From contig NC_089236.1 of assembly GCF_963924675.1 (NCBI RefSeq), positions 30,527,319-30,591,318 on the forward strand: 64,000 bases of DNA, given 5' to 3'. The position numbers and the translations under genes are program-made. Positions 23,207 to 34,520 of this stretch are shown here, in pieces (position 1 is the first letter of the stretch; each line of letters opens with the position of its first letter). The DNA comes from Phocoena phocoena. Its lineage: Eukaryota; Chordata; Mammalia; Artiodactyla; Phocoenidae. The notes beneath the pieces are model-generated. The model had not been told where the DNA came from. It saw nothing but the letters and a program-made list of their open reading frames with translations, and searched no databases.

Positions 23207-24526
23207 AAGAGTAAGATGTGGAGATCACCTTCCTGCCCACAAATACATCAGAAAAACATCTACATGTGGAACAACTCCTACTGAACACCTACTGAACACT
23301 GACAGAAGACCTCAGACTTCCCAAAAGGCAAGACACTCCCCATGTAGCTGGATAGGGCAAAAGAAAAAACAAAGACAACAGAATAGGGATGGGACCTGCA
23401 CCAGTGGGAGGGAGCTGTGAAGGAGGAAAGGTTTCCACACACTAGGAAGACCCTTCATGGGTGGACACTGTAGGTGACAGAGGAGGGGAAGCTTCGAAGC
23501 CATGGAGGAGAGCACAGCAACAGGGGTGCAGAGGGCAAAGCAGAGAGACTCCCACACAGAGGATCAGTGCCAACCAGCACTCACCACCCTGAGAAGCTGG
23601 TCTGCTCAACCGCCGGGACAGGTGGGGGCTGGGAGCTGAGGCTCAGGCTTCAGAGGTACGATTCCAGGGAGAGAACGGGGGTTGGTTGTTTGAATACAGC
23701 CTGAAGGGGGCTAGTGCACCACAGCTAACCAGGAGGGAGTCCGGGAAAGAGTCTGGAGCTGCCGAAGAGACAAGAGACGTTTTCTTGCCTCTTTGTTTCC
23801 TGGTGCGTGAGGAGAGGGTATTAAGAGCGCTGCTTAAAGGAGCTCCAGAGACGGGTGCGAGCAGCAGCTAACAGCATGGATCCCAGACACAGGCATGAGA
23901 CACTAAGGCTGCTGCTGCAGCCATCAAGAAGCCTGTGTTTAAGCACAGGTCCCCTCCCCTCCTGGGAGCTGGTGCAGCCCGCCACTGCCAGAGTCCCATT
24001 ATCCAGGGACTACTTCCCCAGGAGAACACATGGCGTGCCTCAAGCTGGTGCAACGTCATGCCAGCCTCTGCCGCTGGAGGCTCATCCCGCATCCATACCC
24101 CTCCCTCCGCTGGGCCTGAAGAGCCAGAACCCCTGAATCAGCTGCTCCTTTAACCACTTCCTGTCTGAGCGAAGAACAGACGCCCTCAGGTGACCTACAC
24201 GCAGGGGCAGGGCCAAATCCAAAGCTGAATTGAAGGAACTGTGTGAGAAAACAAGAGAAAAGGAAATCTCCCCAAGCAGCCACAGAAGCAGCGAATGAAA
24301 TCCCCACAATCAACTTCATGTACGCTGCATCTGTGGAATATCTGAATAAACAACAAATCATCCCAAATTGAGGAGGTAGACTTTAGGAGCAATGATATAT
24401 ACATATATATATATATTTTTCCCCCTTTTTCTCTTTTCGTGAGTGTGTATGTGTATGATTCTGTGTGTGATTTTGTCTGTGTAGCTTTGCTTTTACTATT
24501 TGTTCTAGGGTTTACTCTGTCGGCCA

Positions 24527-24731
24527 TTTTTTTTTTTTTGCTGTATGCGGGCCTCTCACTGTTGTGGTCTCTCCCATTGTGGAGCACAGGTTCTGGACAC
24601 GCAGGCTCAGTGGCCATGGCTCACGGGCCTAGCCGCTCCGCGGCATGAGGAATCTTCCTGGACTGGGGCACGAACCCATGTCCCCTGGATCGGCAGGCAG
24701 ACTCTCAACCACTGCATCACAAGGAAAGCCC
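24527..24731 (-). mobile_element. CHR-type SINE inserted in the L1 5'UTR, antisense
   Basis: Antisense CHR SINE: a T13 tail (24527-24539), 'gcgggcctctcactgttgtg', 'ggccatggctcacgggcct', 'agccgctccgcggcatg' and finally 'aaccactgcatcacaaggaa'. It lies in what is a T-rich tract of the 5'UTR in related L1s, so its TSD is hidden. It post-dates the L1 insertion or was carried with it. The orientation is opposite to the L1. Confidence 0.93.
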
Positions 24732-25321
24732 TTAGTATAGTTTTTAGTGCTTATTATTGGTAGATCTGTTTTTTGGATTGGTTGCTGTCTTCTTTCTTTC
24801 TTTTTTCTCCGTTTTATTCTGAGCCATGTGGATGACAGGCTCTTGGTGCTCCAGCCAGGCATCAGTGTTGTGCCTCTGAGATGGGAGAGCCAAATTTGGG
24901 ACATTGGTCCACAAGAGACCTCCCAGCTCCATGTAATATCATACTGTGAAAATCTCCCAGAGATGCCTAGCTCAATGACAACACCCAGCTCTACTCAACA
25001 ACCAGCAAGCTACAGTGCTGGACACCCTATGCTAAACAACCACAAAGACAGGAACACAACCCCGCCCATTGGAAGAGGGGCTGCCTAAAATCATAATAAG
25101 GCAACAGACATCCCAAACCACACCACAGGATGTGGATCTGCCCACCAGAAATACAAGATCCAGCCTCATCCACTAGAACAGAGGCACTAGTCCCCTCCAC
25201 CAGGAAACCTACACAACCCACTGAACCAACCTTACTCACTGGCGACAGACACCAAAAACAATGGGAACTACAAGCCTGCAGCCTGTGAAAATGAGACAAC
25301 AAACACAGTAATTTAAGCAAA

Positions 25322-26252
25322 ATGAGAAGACAGAGAAACACACAGCAGATGAAGGAGCAAGGTAAAAACCCACCAGACCAAAAAATGAAGAGGAAAAAGG
25401 CAGTCTACCTGAAAAAGAATTCAGAATAATGATAGTAAAGATGATCCAAAAACTTGGAAATAGAATGAAGAAAATACAAGACATGTTTAACAAGGACCTA
25501 GAAGAACTAAAGAGAAAACAAAGAGTGATAAACAATGCAGTAAATGAAATTAAAAATTCCCTAGAAGGGATCAATAGCAGAATAACTGAGGCAGAAGAAC
25601 AGATAAGTGACCTGGAATATAAAATAGTGGAAATAACTACTGCAGACAGGAATAAAGAAAAAATAATGAAAAGAATTGAGGGCAGTCTCATAGACTTCTG
25701 GGACAACATTAAACACACCAACATTCGAAGTATAGGGGTCCCAGAGGAAGAAGAGAAAAAGAAAGGGACTGAGAAAATATTTGAAGAGATTATAGTTGAA
25801 AACTTCCCTAATATGACAAAGAAATAGTTAATCAAGTCCAGGAAGCACAGAGAGTCCGGTACAGGATAAATCCAAGGAGAAACATGCCAAGACACATATT
25901 AATCAAATGATCAAAAATTAAATTCAAAGAAAAAATATATTAAAAGCAGTAAGGGATAAACAACAAATAACATACAAGGGAATCCCCATACGTTTAACAG
26001 CTGATCTTCCAGCAGAAACTCTGCAAACCAGAAGGGCGTGGCAGGACATATTTAAAGTGATGAAGGAGAAAAACCTACAACCAAAATTACTCTACCCAGC
26101 AAGGATCTCATTCAGATTTGATGGAGAAATTAAAACTTTACAGACAAGCAAAAGCTAAGACAATTCTGCACCACCAAAAACCAGCTTTACAACACATGCT
26201 AAAGGAACTTCTCTACGCAGAAAACACAAGAGAAGGAAAAGACCTACAATAA
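25322..26252 (+). pseudogene. L1 ORF1 pseudogene
   Basis: Starts at ATG 25322 and originally ran to the TAA at 26250-26252, about 310 codons. L1 ORF1p is a trimeric coiled-coil RNA chaperone. A one-base loss in the A-run around 25379-25384 shifts the frame within 21 codons of the start. The main open piece is 25429-25827, containing the heptad coiled coil and the beginning of the RNA-recognition domain (residues SRITEAEEQISDLE are visible). It ends at a premature TAG after another frameshift. A third lesion lies in the C-terminal domain near 26136. A fragment could at most make a truncated coiled-coil peptide. It is adjacent to and upstream of ORF2, as in all L1s. Confidence 0.93.
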
Positions 26253-26274
26253 CAAACCCAAAACAATGAAGAAA

Positions 26275-29200
26275 ATGGTAATAGGAGATGAACATACATA
26301 TCAATAATTACCTAAATGTAAATGGATTAAATACTCCAACGAAAAGACCTAGACTGGTTGAATGGATAAAAAAGACAAAACAAAACAAAAAACATATATA
26401 TGCTGTCTAAAAGAGACCCACTTCAGACCTAGGGACACATACAGACAGGAAGTGAGGGAATGGAAAAAGATATTCCATGCAAATGGAAATCAAAAGAAGG
26501 CTGAAGTAGCAATTCTCATATAAGACAAAATAGACTTTAAAATAAAAACTGTTACAAGAGACAAAGAAGGACACTGCATAATGATCAAGGGATCAACTCA
26601 AGAAGAAGTTATAACAATTGTAAATATTATGCACCCAATATTGGAGCACCTCAATACATAAGGCAAATGCTAACAACCATAAAAGGGGAAATTGACAGCA
26701 GCACAATCATAGTAGGGGACTTTACCACCACACTTTCACCAATGGACAGATCATCCAAAATGAAAATAAATAGGGAAACACAAGCTTTAAATGATACATT
26801 AAAAAAGATGGACTTAATTGATATTTATAGGACATTCCATCCAAAAAAAAGAATACACTTTCTTCTCAAATGCTCATGAAACATTCTCCAGGATAGATTA
26901 TATCTAGAGTCACACATCAAGGTTTGGTAAATTTAAGAAAATGGAAATCGTATCAAGTATCTTTTCCGACCACAATATTAAGAGACTAGATATCAATTAC
27001 CGGAAAAAATCTATAAAAAATACAAACACATGGCAGTTAAACAATATAGTACTTAATAACCAAGAGATCACTGAAGAAATCAAAGAAGAAATAAAACAAT
27101 ACCTAGAAACAAATGACAATGAAAACACGATGACCCAAAACATATGGGATGTAGCAAAAGCAGTTCTAAGAGGGAAGTTTATAGCAATACAATCCTACCA
27201 TAAGAAACAAGAAAAATAAACAACCTAACCTTACACCTAAAGAGATTAGACAAAGAAAAATGAAAAAAAAAACAAAGTTAGCAGAAGGAAAGAAATCATA
27301 AAGGTCAGATCAGAAATAAATAAAAAGGAAATGAAGGAAACAATAGCAAAGATCAATAAAACTAAAAGCTGGTTCTTTGAGAAGACAAACAAAATGGATA
27401 AACCATTAGCCAGACTCATCAAGAAAAAAAGGGAGAAGACTCAAATCAATAGAATTAGAAATGAAAAAGGAGAAGTAACAACTGACACTGCAGAAATAAA
27501 AAAAATCACGAGAGATTACTACAAGCAACTATATGCCAGTAAAATGGGCAATATGGAAGAAATGGATGCATTCTTATAAAAGCACAACCTTCTGAGACTA
27601 ATCCAGGAAAAAAAAATAGAAAATATGAACAGATCAATCACAAGCACTGAAATTGAGACTGTGATTAAAAATCTTCCAACAAACAAAAGCCCAGGACCAG
27701 GTGGCTTCACAGGCAAATTCTATCAAACATTTAGAGAAGAGCTAACTTCTATCCTTCTCAAACTCTTCCACAATATAGCAGAGGGAGGAACACTCCCAAA
27801 CTCATTCTATGAGGCCACCATCACCCTGATACCAAAACCAGACGAAGATGTCTGGTTTTCTTCAAAGAAAGAAAACTACAGGCTAATATCACTGATGAAC
27901 ATAAATGCAAAAATCCTCAAGAAAATAGTAGCAAACAGAATCCAACAGCACGTTAAAAGGATCATACATCATGATTCAGTCAGGTTTATCCCAGGAATGC
28001 AAGGATTCTTCAATATACACACATCAATCAATCTGATACACCATCTTAACAAACTGAAGGAGAAAAACCGTATGATCATCTCAATAGATGCAGAGAAAGC
28101 TTTTGACAAAATTCAACACACATTTATGATAAAAACCCTCCAGAAAGTAGGCATAGAGGGAACTTACCTCAACACAATAAAGGCTATATATGACAAACCC
28201 ACAGCCAGCATCATTCTCAGTTGTGAAAAACTGAAACCATTTCCACTAAGATCAGGAAGCAGACAAGATCTTCCACTCTTGCCACTATTACTCAACATCA
28301 TATTGGAAGTTTCAGCCACAGCAATCAGAGAAGAAAAAGAAATAAAAGGAATCCATATTGGAAAAGAGGAAGTAAAGCACTCACTGTTTGCAGATGGCAT
28401 GATAATATACATAGAGAATCCTAAACATGCTACCAGAAAAATACTAGAACGAATCAATGAATTTGGTAAAGTACCAGCATACAAAATTAATGCACAGAAA
28501 TCTCTTGCATTCCTACACACTAATGATGAAAAATTTGAAAGTGAAATTAAGAAAACACGCCCATTTACCATTGCAGCAAAAAGAATAAAATATCTAGGAA
28601 TAAATCTACAGAGGAGACAAAAGACCTGTATGAAGAAAATTATAAGACACTGATGGAAGAAATTAAAGATGGTACAAATAGATGGAGAGATATACCGTGT
28701 TCTTGGATTAGAAGTATCAATATTGTGAAAATGACTATACTACCCAAAGCAATCTACAGATCAATGTAATCCCTATCAAACTACCACTGGCATTTTTCAT
28801 GGAACTAGAACAAAAAATTCCACAATTTGTATGGAAACACAAAAGACCCCAAATAGCCAAAGCAATATTGAGAAAGAAAAACAGAGCTGGAGGAATCAGG
28901 CTCCCTGACTTCAGACTATACTACAAAGCTACACTAATCAAAAGAGTATGTTACTGGCACCAAAACAGAAATATAGATCAATGGAACAGGTTGGAAATCC
29001 CAGAGAAAAACCCATGCACATATGGTCACCTTATCTTTGATGAAGGATGTAAGAATATACAATGGAGAAAAGATATCCTCTTCAATAATTGGAGCTGGGA
29101 AAACTGTACAGCTGCATGTAAAAGAATGAAATTAGAACACTCCCTAACACAAAAATAAACTCAAAATGGATTAAAGACCTAAATGTAATGCCAGACACTA

Positions 29201-30097
29201 TCGAACTCTTAGAGGAAACATAGGCAGAACACTCTATGACATAAATCACAGCAAGATTCTTTTTGACCCACCTCTTAGAGAAATGGAAATAAAAACAAAT
29301 ATAAACAAATGGGCCCTAATGAAACTTAAAAGTTTTTGCTCAGCAAAGGAAAGCATAAACAAGATGACAAGACAACCCTCACAATGGGAGAAAATATTTG
29401 CAAATAAAGCAACTGATAAAGGATTAATCTCCAAAATTTAACAGCAGCTAATGCATCTCAATATTGAAAAAGCAAACAACCCAGTCAAAAATGGGCAGAA
29501 GACCTATATAAACATTTATCCAAAGAAAATATACAGATTGCCAACAAACACATGAAAGAGTGCTCAACATCTTTAATCATTAGAGAAATGCAAATCAGAA
29601 CTACAATGAGATATTACACCAGTCAGAATGGCTATCATCAAAAAAATCTACAAACAATAAATGCAGGAGAGGGTTTGGAGAAAAGGGAACCCTCTTGCAC
29701 TGTTAGTGGGAATGTAAATTGATACAGCCAATGTGGAGAACAGTATGGAGGTTCCTTAAAAAACCTAAAAATAGAACTACCATACGACCCAGCAATCCCA
29801 CTCCTGGACATATACCCTAAGAAAACCATAAATCTAAAAGAGTCATGTACCACAATGTTCATTGCAGCTCTATTTACAATAGCCAGGACATGATAGCAAC
29901 CTAAGTGTCCATCAACAGATGAATCGATAAAGAAGATATGGCACATATATATAATAGAATATTACTCAACCATATAAATAAATGAAATTTAGTTATTTGT
30001 AATGAGGTGGATGGACTTAGAGTCTATCATACAGAGTGAAGTAAGTCAGAAAGAGAAAAACAAATACCGTATGCTAACACATATATATGGAATCCAA
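26275..30097 (+). pseudogene. L1 ORF2 (endonuclease-reverse transcriptase) pseudogene
   Basis: ORF2 normally encodes about 1,270 residues: an APE-type endonuclease, a reverse transcriptase and a Cys-rich C-terminus. Here it is in pieces. Endonuclease parts are at 26667-26879 and 26941-27219, with the SDH catalytic motif kept at about 26965 but GDFN changed to GDFT. A linker piece is at 27331-27579. The long reverse-transcriptase piece 27625-28653 (342 residues) has the SPGPGGF and [10 protein letters not shown] motifs. The active-site motif FADD reads FADG (second Asp codon 28396-28398 is ggc). 28799-29158 is the post-RT region. Many further stops follow to 30097. The loss of one catalytic aspartate alone would abolish reverse transcription. 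It is not a host gene despite the long open piece. Confidence 0.96.
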
Positions 30098-30489
30098 AAA
30101 ACAACAGAAAATATTGTCATGAAGAACCTAGGGGCAAGACGGTAATAAAGACACAGACCTACTAGAGAATGGATTTGAGGATACGAGGAGGGAGAAGGGT
30201 AAGATGGGACAAAGTGAGAGAGTGGCATGGACATATATATACTACCAAATGTAAAACAGATAGCTAGTAAGAAGCAGCTGCATAGCACAGGGAGATCAGC
30301 TCGGTGTTTTGTTACCACCTAGAGGGGTGGGATAGGGAGTGTGGGAGGGAGGGAGATGCAAGAGGGAAGAGATATGGGGATATATGTATATGTATAACTG
30401 ATTCACTTTGTTATAAAGCAGAAACTAGCACCATTGTAAAGCAGTTATACTCCAATAAAGATGTTAAAAAAATAAAAACAAAACAAAAA
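30098..30489 (+). other. L1 3'UTR with polyadenylation signal and A-rich tail
   Basis: The 3'UTR includes the repeated-type block 'gtatatgtataactgattca', 'ttataaagcagaaactagca' and 'cagttatactccaataaag', with the AATAAA signal at 30454-30459 followed by a loose A-rich tail. A G-rich run is at 30324-30353. Confidence 0.9.
30324..30353 (+). other. G-quadruplex-type tract in the L1 3'UTR
   Basis: Six G-runs of at least three (30324-27, 30329-31, 30335-37, 30343-45, 30347-49, 30351-53) with loops of 1, 3, 5, 1 and 1 bases meet the usual quadruplex pattern. G-rich tracts are a known feature of L1 3'UTRs. Folding is inferred. Confidence 0.7.
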
Positions 30490-30502
30490 AAGAAGTGAGG
30501 GA

Positions 30503-32615
30503 AAGCTGGTTTACTAGTCAAGTTCTAAATACTGAAGAAACGACAAATGGAAGAGTATTTTAAATCTGAAAATTTATCAAATATCGCTTTTCAATGGAAA
30601 TAATCTGAATACAACTTTAAACTTGTGGTCATAATGGATCACACTTGTTCTAGGTATTCCCAACCTAGGACTTTAGCCATATTATTTGCATTTAGTCTTG
30701 CTAACAACTCTGCTTATATTATTTTCAAGAGTTATTATACTGCCTTCTGCAAAGAAAGGCGATATCTGTATTTCCCAACCTTCTAGAACATAATAAAGAA
30801 GCAAATGTTTCTGCACAAAGCCTCTTTGAGCTATTTAATTTACTTTTTGACAAGAGGAGAATGACACTGATCACTCCACAAAGAACAAAAGCAATTTTTC
30901 ATACCACGAAATGCAAATGATGATTTAATCATTACTAGAAAAAATATTAATATATATTCAGGAAAATCTTATCCTGTCTTCTTCTTGTAGAACTAGTGTG
31001 GCTTAAACATATGACATCTTAAAAAAAGGGTAACTTTCCATTTCTTAAGAAAAACATTTTAATGTTTTTATTTTGATGGAAATTAGTTAAAGAGAAAAAA
31101 GTCAATTAAAATTTAACCAACACTAGAGGTAATCCTCTATATTCCTGATGACTTTCTTCATCATTATATATTACCATTCATTCACCTAACTTTAGAAAGA
31201 CCTGAACGTCTTTATTAAAGGAGATATTTTTAATAATACTGCAAACTATATGTGTGTGTCTATATGTATATATATATATATGGGCAGTTCATGAAATCAC
31301 TGAAGAGTTGGGTAGGGTAGAAAGATTATAGAAATATTACATGTATAGTATTAATTTCTAACTTGGCAAATGTTAATGGTGAGAACAATATATTTTATAT
31401 ACTATATTAGAAATAAATAATAGTGTGTAGAAAATTTGTATATTGTAAAAATAAAATTATTATTTTATACTTATGAGGGTCTGCCTTGAACTTTGTCAGG
31501 GCAATATTTCAACTAGAATCCCATAAAATATTGTGATACCTTAGATCCCAGAAGACTTAGAACTCCCATACCTAAACAAAGGCAATACTGAAGGAACCCT
31601 CTGACTTTGATATCAGCCCTACATTGTATGTCAGACCATTTTATGCAATTCTAGAGTAGACAAGCTAAGGGCTGTCAGGCTGATTCATGAAATAATGTAC
31701 CTTTCTCCCTTCATAAACACACACACTTTCACAGGCAAGAGACTTGATGTTTGCTGCATTAAATACTTGGGATAGCCCATCCGTATTGCCCTGTGCCTCT
31801 TTTAATTTACCTTTGTGACCAACAAAACAATCTGGTTCTTAACCTAAAATATATCAGGGATGGATATCTCCCTTAAATCCATCTTCTCCTTTTAGTATTA
31901 TTAAATTCCATTTTCCTGTCATGCTTTATTCAACATATTCCAAAAACGCTTATTGTTATTTCCATTCAAGTTATTTCTTTTGACCTCTCTATATTCTATT
32001 AATGGCTTTCACCAGGGTTGGAAATTAGGAATCTGCTTTTCTATGATCCCAGAATAAGCAGTTACCGAATCCTGCTAGTTTCTCCCTGCATCACACTTTT
32101 ATTTTTATTATTTGTTGATCACCATGGCAGCAATCATTTTCAAGAGTTCATAACTTTAGCTAGTTTCTAGGAGTACCCATCATTTTAGCCATCCCATCTT
32201 ACTCTCTAAAATATGTCCTGCACAGGAAATTATCCTCTGAAGCACTACTCTGATTATAACCTATTCTTCTGGAAATGCTTTGATTATTGTTCTACACATG
32301 TCATTAAGATGTTCACATTTATTAACATGAAGTTGTACAAAATGATGTTTAATAACATTTAATCTTTTATATTGGTGTGTGTATACCATTTATCACTTTA
32401 TTGTTTTTAGTTATTTGTGTTATCGTCCTCTTTTTCTTGATTTGATCTTCTAGAAAAATGTATATTTTACTATATTTCAAATGATCCATCATAGTTTTCT
32501 TTTACATATTTGGTTTTTAGTTCTATATTTTATGCTATTTATCATTGTAGCATCCTAATGTTTATCAATATATACTTTTTATAAAATTTTCTTAAAATTA
32601 TCTTTTAATTGTTAA
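30503..32615. other. No gene; unique DNA with (TG/TA)n at 31247-31281
   Basis: No repeat was firmly recognised. 31247-31281 is a mixed tg/ta dinucleotide run. 31480-31850 is less AT-rich and unexplained. 31900-32350 is thymine-rich without a family match. Confidence 0.5.
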
Positions 32616-32619
32616 AAAT

Positions 32620-33805
32620 ATATGAACAGCTCATACAAATCAACATCAAACAAACAATGCAATCAAAAAATAGGCAGAAGACCTGAATAGACATTTTTCC
32701 AAAGAAGACATACAGATAGCTAACAGGCACATGAAAAGATGCACAACATTGCTAACCATTATAGAAATACAAATCAAAAGAACAATGAAATATCACCTCA
32801 CACTTGTCAGAATGGTTATCATCAAAAAGTTTACAAATAATAAATGTTGGAGAGAATGTAGAGGAAAGGGAACCTTGCACACTTTTGGTGGGAATGTAAA
32901 TTGGTTCAGCCACTATAGAAAACAATATGGAGGTTCCCCCGAAAACTAAAAATAGAGCTACCATATGATCCAGTGATTCTACTCCTGAGTATATATCTAG
33001 AAACAATGGAAGCACTAATACAAAAAGATAAATGAACCCTAATGTTCATAGCAGCACTATTTACAATAGCCAAGATATGGAAGCAACCCAAGTGTCTATC
33101 AACAGATTAAGATGTGGCGTATATATACAGTGGAATATTACTCAGCCATAAAAGAGAATGAAATTCTACCATTTGCAGCAACATGGATGGACCTAGAGAC
33201 TATTATGCTCAGTGAAATAAGTCAGAGGAAGATAAATACTGTATATCACATATGGAATCTAAAAAATAATACAGGGGCTTCCCTGGTGGCACAGTGGTTG
33301 GGGGTCCACCTGCCGATGCGGGGGACATGGGTTCATTCCCTGGTCTGGGAGGATCCCGCGTGCTGCGGAGCGGCTAGGCCCGTGGACCATGGCTGCTGGG
33401 TCTGCGCGTCCGGGGCCCGTGCTCTGCGACGGGAGAGGCCGCAGTGGTGAGCGGCCCGCGTACTGCCAAAAAAAAAAAAAATTAAAAAAAAAAACAAACA
33501 AACGAATGTATATACAAAACAGAAACAGACAAACAGATATAGAGAACAAACTAGTGGTTAACAATGGGGAGAGGGAAGGTGAGAGGAGCAAATTAGGGGT
33601 ATTGGATCAAGAGATAACAAACTAATATGTATAAAATAGATAAGCGACAAGGATATATTGTACAACACAAGGAATTATAGCCATTATCTTGTAACTTTTA
33701 ATGGAATATAATCTGTACAAATTCTGAATCACTATGCTGTACACCTGAAAGTAATATAATATTATAAATCAACTACACTTCAATAAAAGCTTGTTTAAAA
33801 TTAAT
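32620..33805 (+). mobile_element. 5'-truncated L1, ORF2 end plus 3'UTR, split by a SINE
   Basis: Contains the last ~600 bases of ORF2. Frames at 32731-32949 and 33112-33270 show the residues [11 protein letters not shown] and YYSAIKENEI, the L1 C-terminal region. A 3'UTR follows, ending in 'cttcaataaaagcttgttta' at about 33779-33797. Frameshifts separate the pieces. The 3'UTR ('gaacaaactagtggttaaca') belongs to an older or different L1 lineage from that at 30.1-30.5 kb. A CHR SINE interrupts it at 33275. A possible TSD (ttgttaaaaat at about 32608, ttgtttaaaat at about 33792) is imperfect. Confidence 0.92.
33275..33490 (+). mobile_element. CHR-type SINE nested in an L1
   Basis: Full-length copy from 'ggggcttccctggtggcac' to 'gcggcccgcgtactgcc', then an A-rich tail with a T interruption. 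It is exceptionally CpG-rich ('gcgcgtccggggcccg', 'ctgcgacgggagaggccgc'), so it is young. The L1 sequence resumes at 'gaatgtatatacaaaac' (33504), which dates the SINE after the L1. The TSD is obscured by A-rich sequence. Confidence 0.95.
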
Positions 33806-33949
33806 ACAACCCTCAGAGATTCTCAGTTGACTACAGAAAATTGTCCAAACACCTTAGACTGCATTCAAGAGTTTTCAGTCTCACCTCAAAGTATTTTCTA
33901 GGTTTAGTACCAACATGAGATTTCTTTTAAAACTATGTTTCCTTCTTTC

Positions 33950-34520
33950 CATCATCTTCCTTGCTCTCATTTGAGCCATTTTTATTTTCCTCCTGTATTA
34001 GTGCATTGACGACCCTGCTTACATTCTTGTCCCTTTTCTTTGGTTGCTCTTAATATAACTGCCACTGATCCTGCTAATATTTAAATCAGATGAGTTCATT
34101 ATTTTGTTCAAAACCCTCTCAAGGCTGTTGTTTTTGCTCAAAAATAAAACTAAAGTCCTACTAAGTGCCTACAAAGCAAGACTGTCTGACCCTGCCATCT
34201 CTCTGACTACATCTCCTCCCAGGCTCTCCAACTCACTTGATGCTGAAACTTCAGGGCTCTCCTTATTTCTCTAGAAGAATGCCTCTTTCACTCTTTGTGC
34301 TCCCGTAGTATCTGCCTTGCATTTCTCTAATGATGTGCATCTTTCTGTATACCATATTACAATTACTTGTGTCTCTCTTGCCGCTCTCCTGCTAGTTTAT
34401 CAGCTTTTTGAAGGAAGACACAATTTATTTTCCAGCTTGTGTCTGAAAAACTGCCCCATCAACATGTAAAGGCTTAGACAAATATGTCTCTGATGTGGCG
34501 ATAAATGCATGTTGACTCAT
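33950..34520 (+). mobile_element. L2 LINE, 3' part
   Basis: Sense L2 blocks in order: 'tcagatgagttcattatttt', 'gttcaaaaccctctcaagg', 'actaaagtcctactaagtg', 'gactgtctgaccctgccatc' and 'ttgtgctcccgtagtatctg', ending near 'agctttttgaaggaagaca'. It is ancient, with no open frame. Confidence 0.7.

Larger units (their letters stand above)
23185..25321 (+). promoter_or_regulatory. L1 5'UTR with internal promoter
   Basis: The 5'UTR of a full-length L1 carries its own pol II promoter. The opening 'cttcaagatggcagaag' holds a YY1-type site (caagatggcag, 23196-23206), the element that positions the start of human L1 transcription. 23.5-24.2 kb is clearly richer in G+C and CpG than the surrounding DNA. 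A (TA)n run (24391-24416) and a T-tract, now interrupted by a SINE, follow. Promoter activity is inferred from family knowledge, not shown by the sequence. Confidence 0.75.
23185..30489 (+). mobile_element. Full-length LINE-1 element, inactive
   Basis: About 7.3 kb, including a ~205-bp SINE insertion. It contains in order a 5'UTR from 'gggagaagcttcaagatggc', ORF1 (about 25322-26252), ORF2 (about 26275-30097), a 3'UTR with a G-rich tract, and a polyadenylation signal with an A-rich tail at 30454-30489. Both ends are defined by the TSD. It is therefore a complete retrotransposition of a full-length RNA, unlike the other L1s in the window. Both reading frames are broken, so it cannot move by itself. 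Its 3'UTR differs from that of the L1 fragment at 32.6-33.8 kb, so the two come from different L1 lineages. Confidence 0.96.
23172..30502. repeat. 13-bp target-site duplication around the full-length L1
   Basis: Perfect direct repeat aagaagtgaggga at 23172-23184 and 30490-30502. The inferred bottom-strand nick, 5'-CTTCTT/AA, resembles the L1 endonuclease consensus TTTT/AA. Confidence 0.93.

Noticed and set aside
23500..24200. Relatively GC-rich segment considered as a CpG island of a host promoter
   Set aside because: It is the 5'UTR of the full-length L1, which explains both its composition and its promoter-like sites.
24195..24617. 140-codon minus-strand open frame
   Set aside because: It crosses the junction between the L1 5'UTR and the inserted SINE and has no recognisable domain.
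27625..28653. 342-codon open frame that looks like a gene for a reverse transcriptase
   Set aside because: It is a surviving piece of L1 ORF2 inside a TSD-flanked element, with broken flanking frames and a lost catalytic Asp. It is not a host gene.
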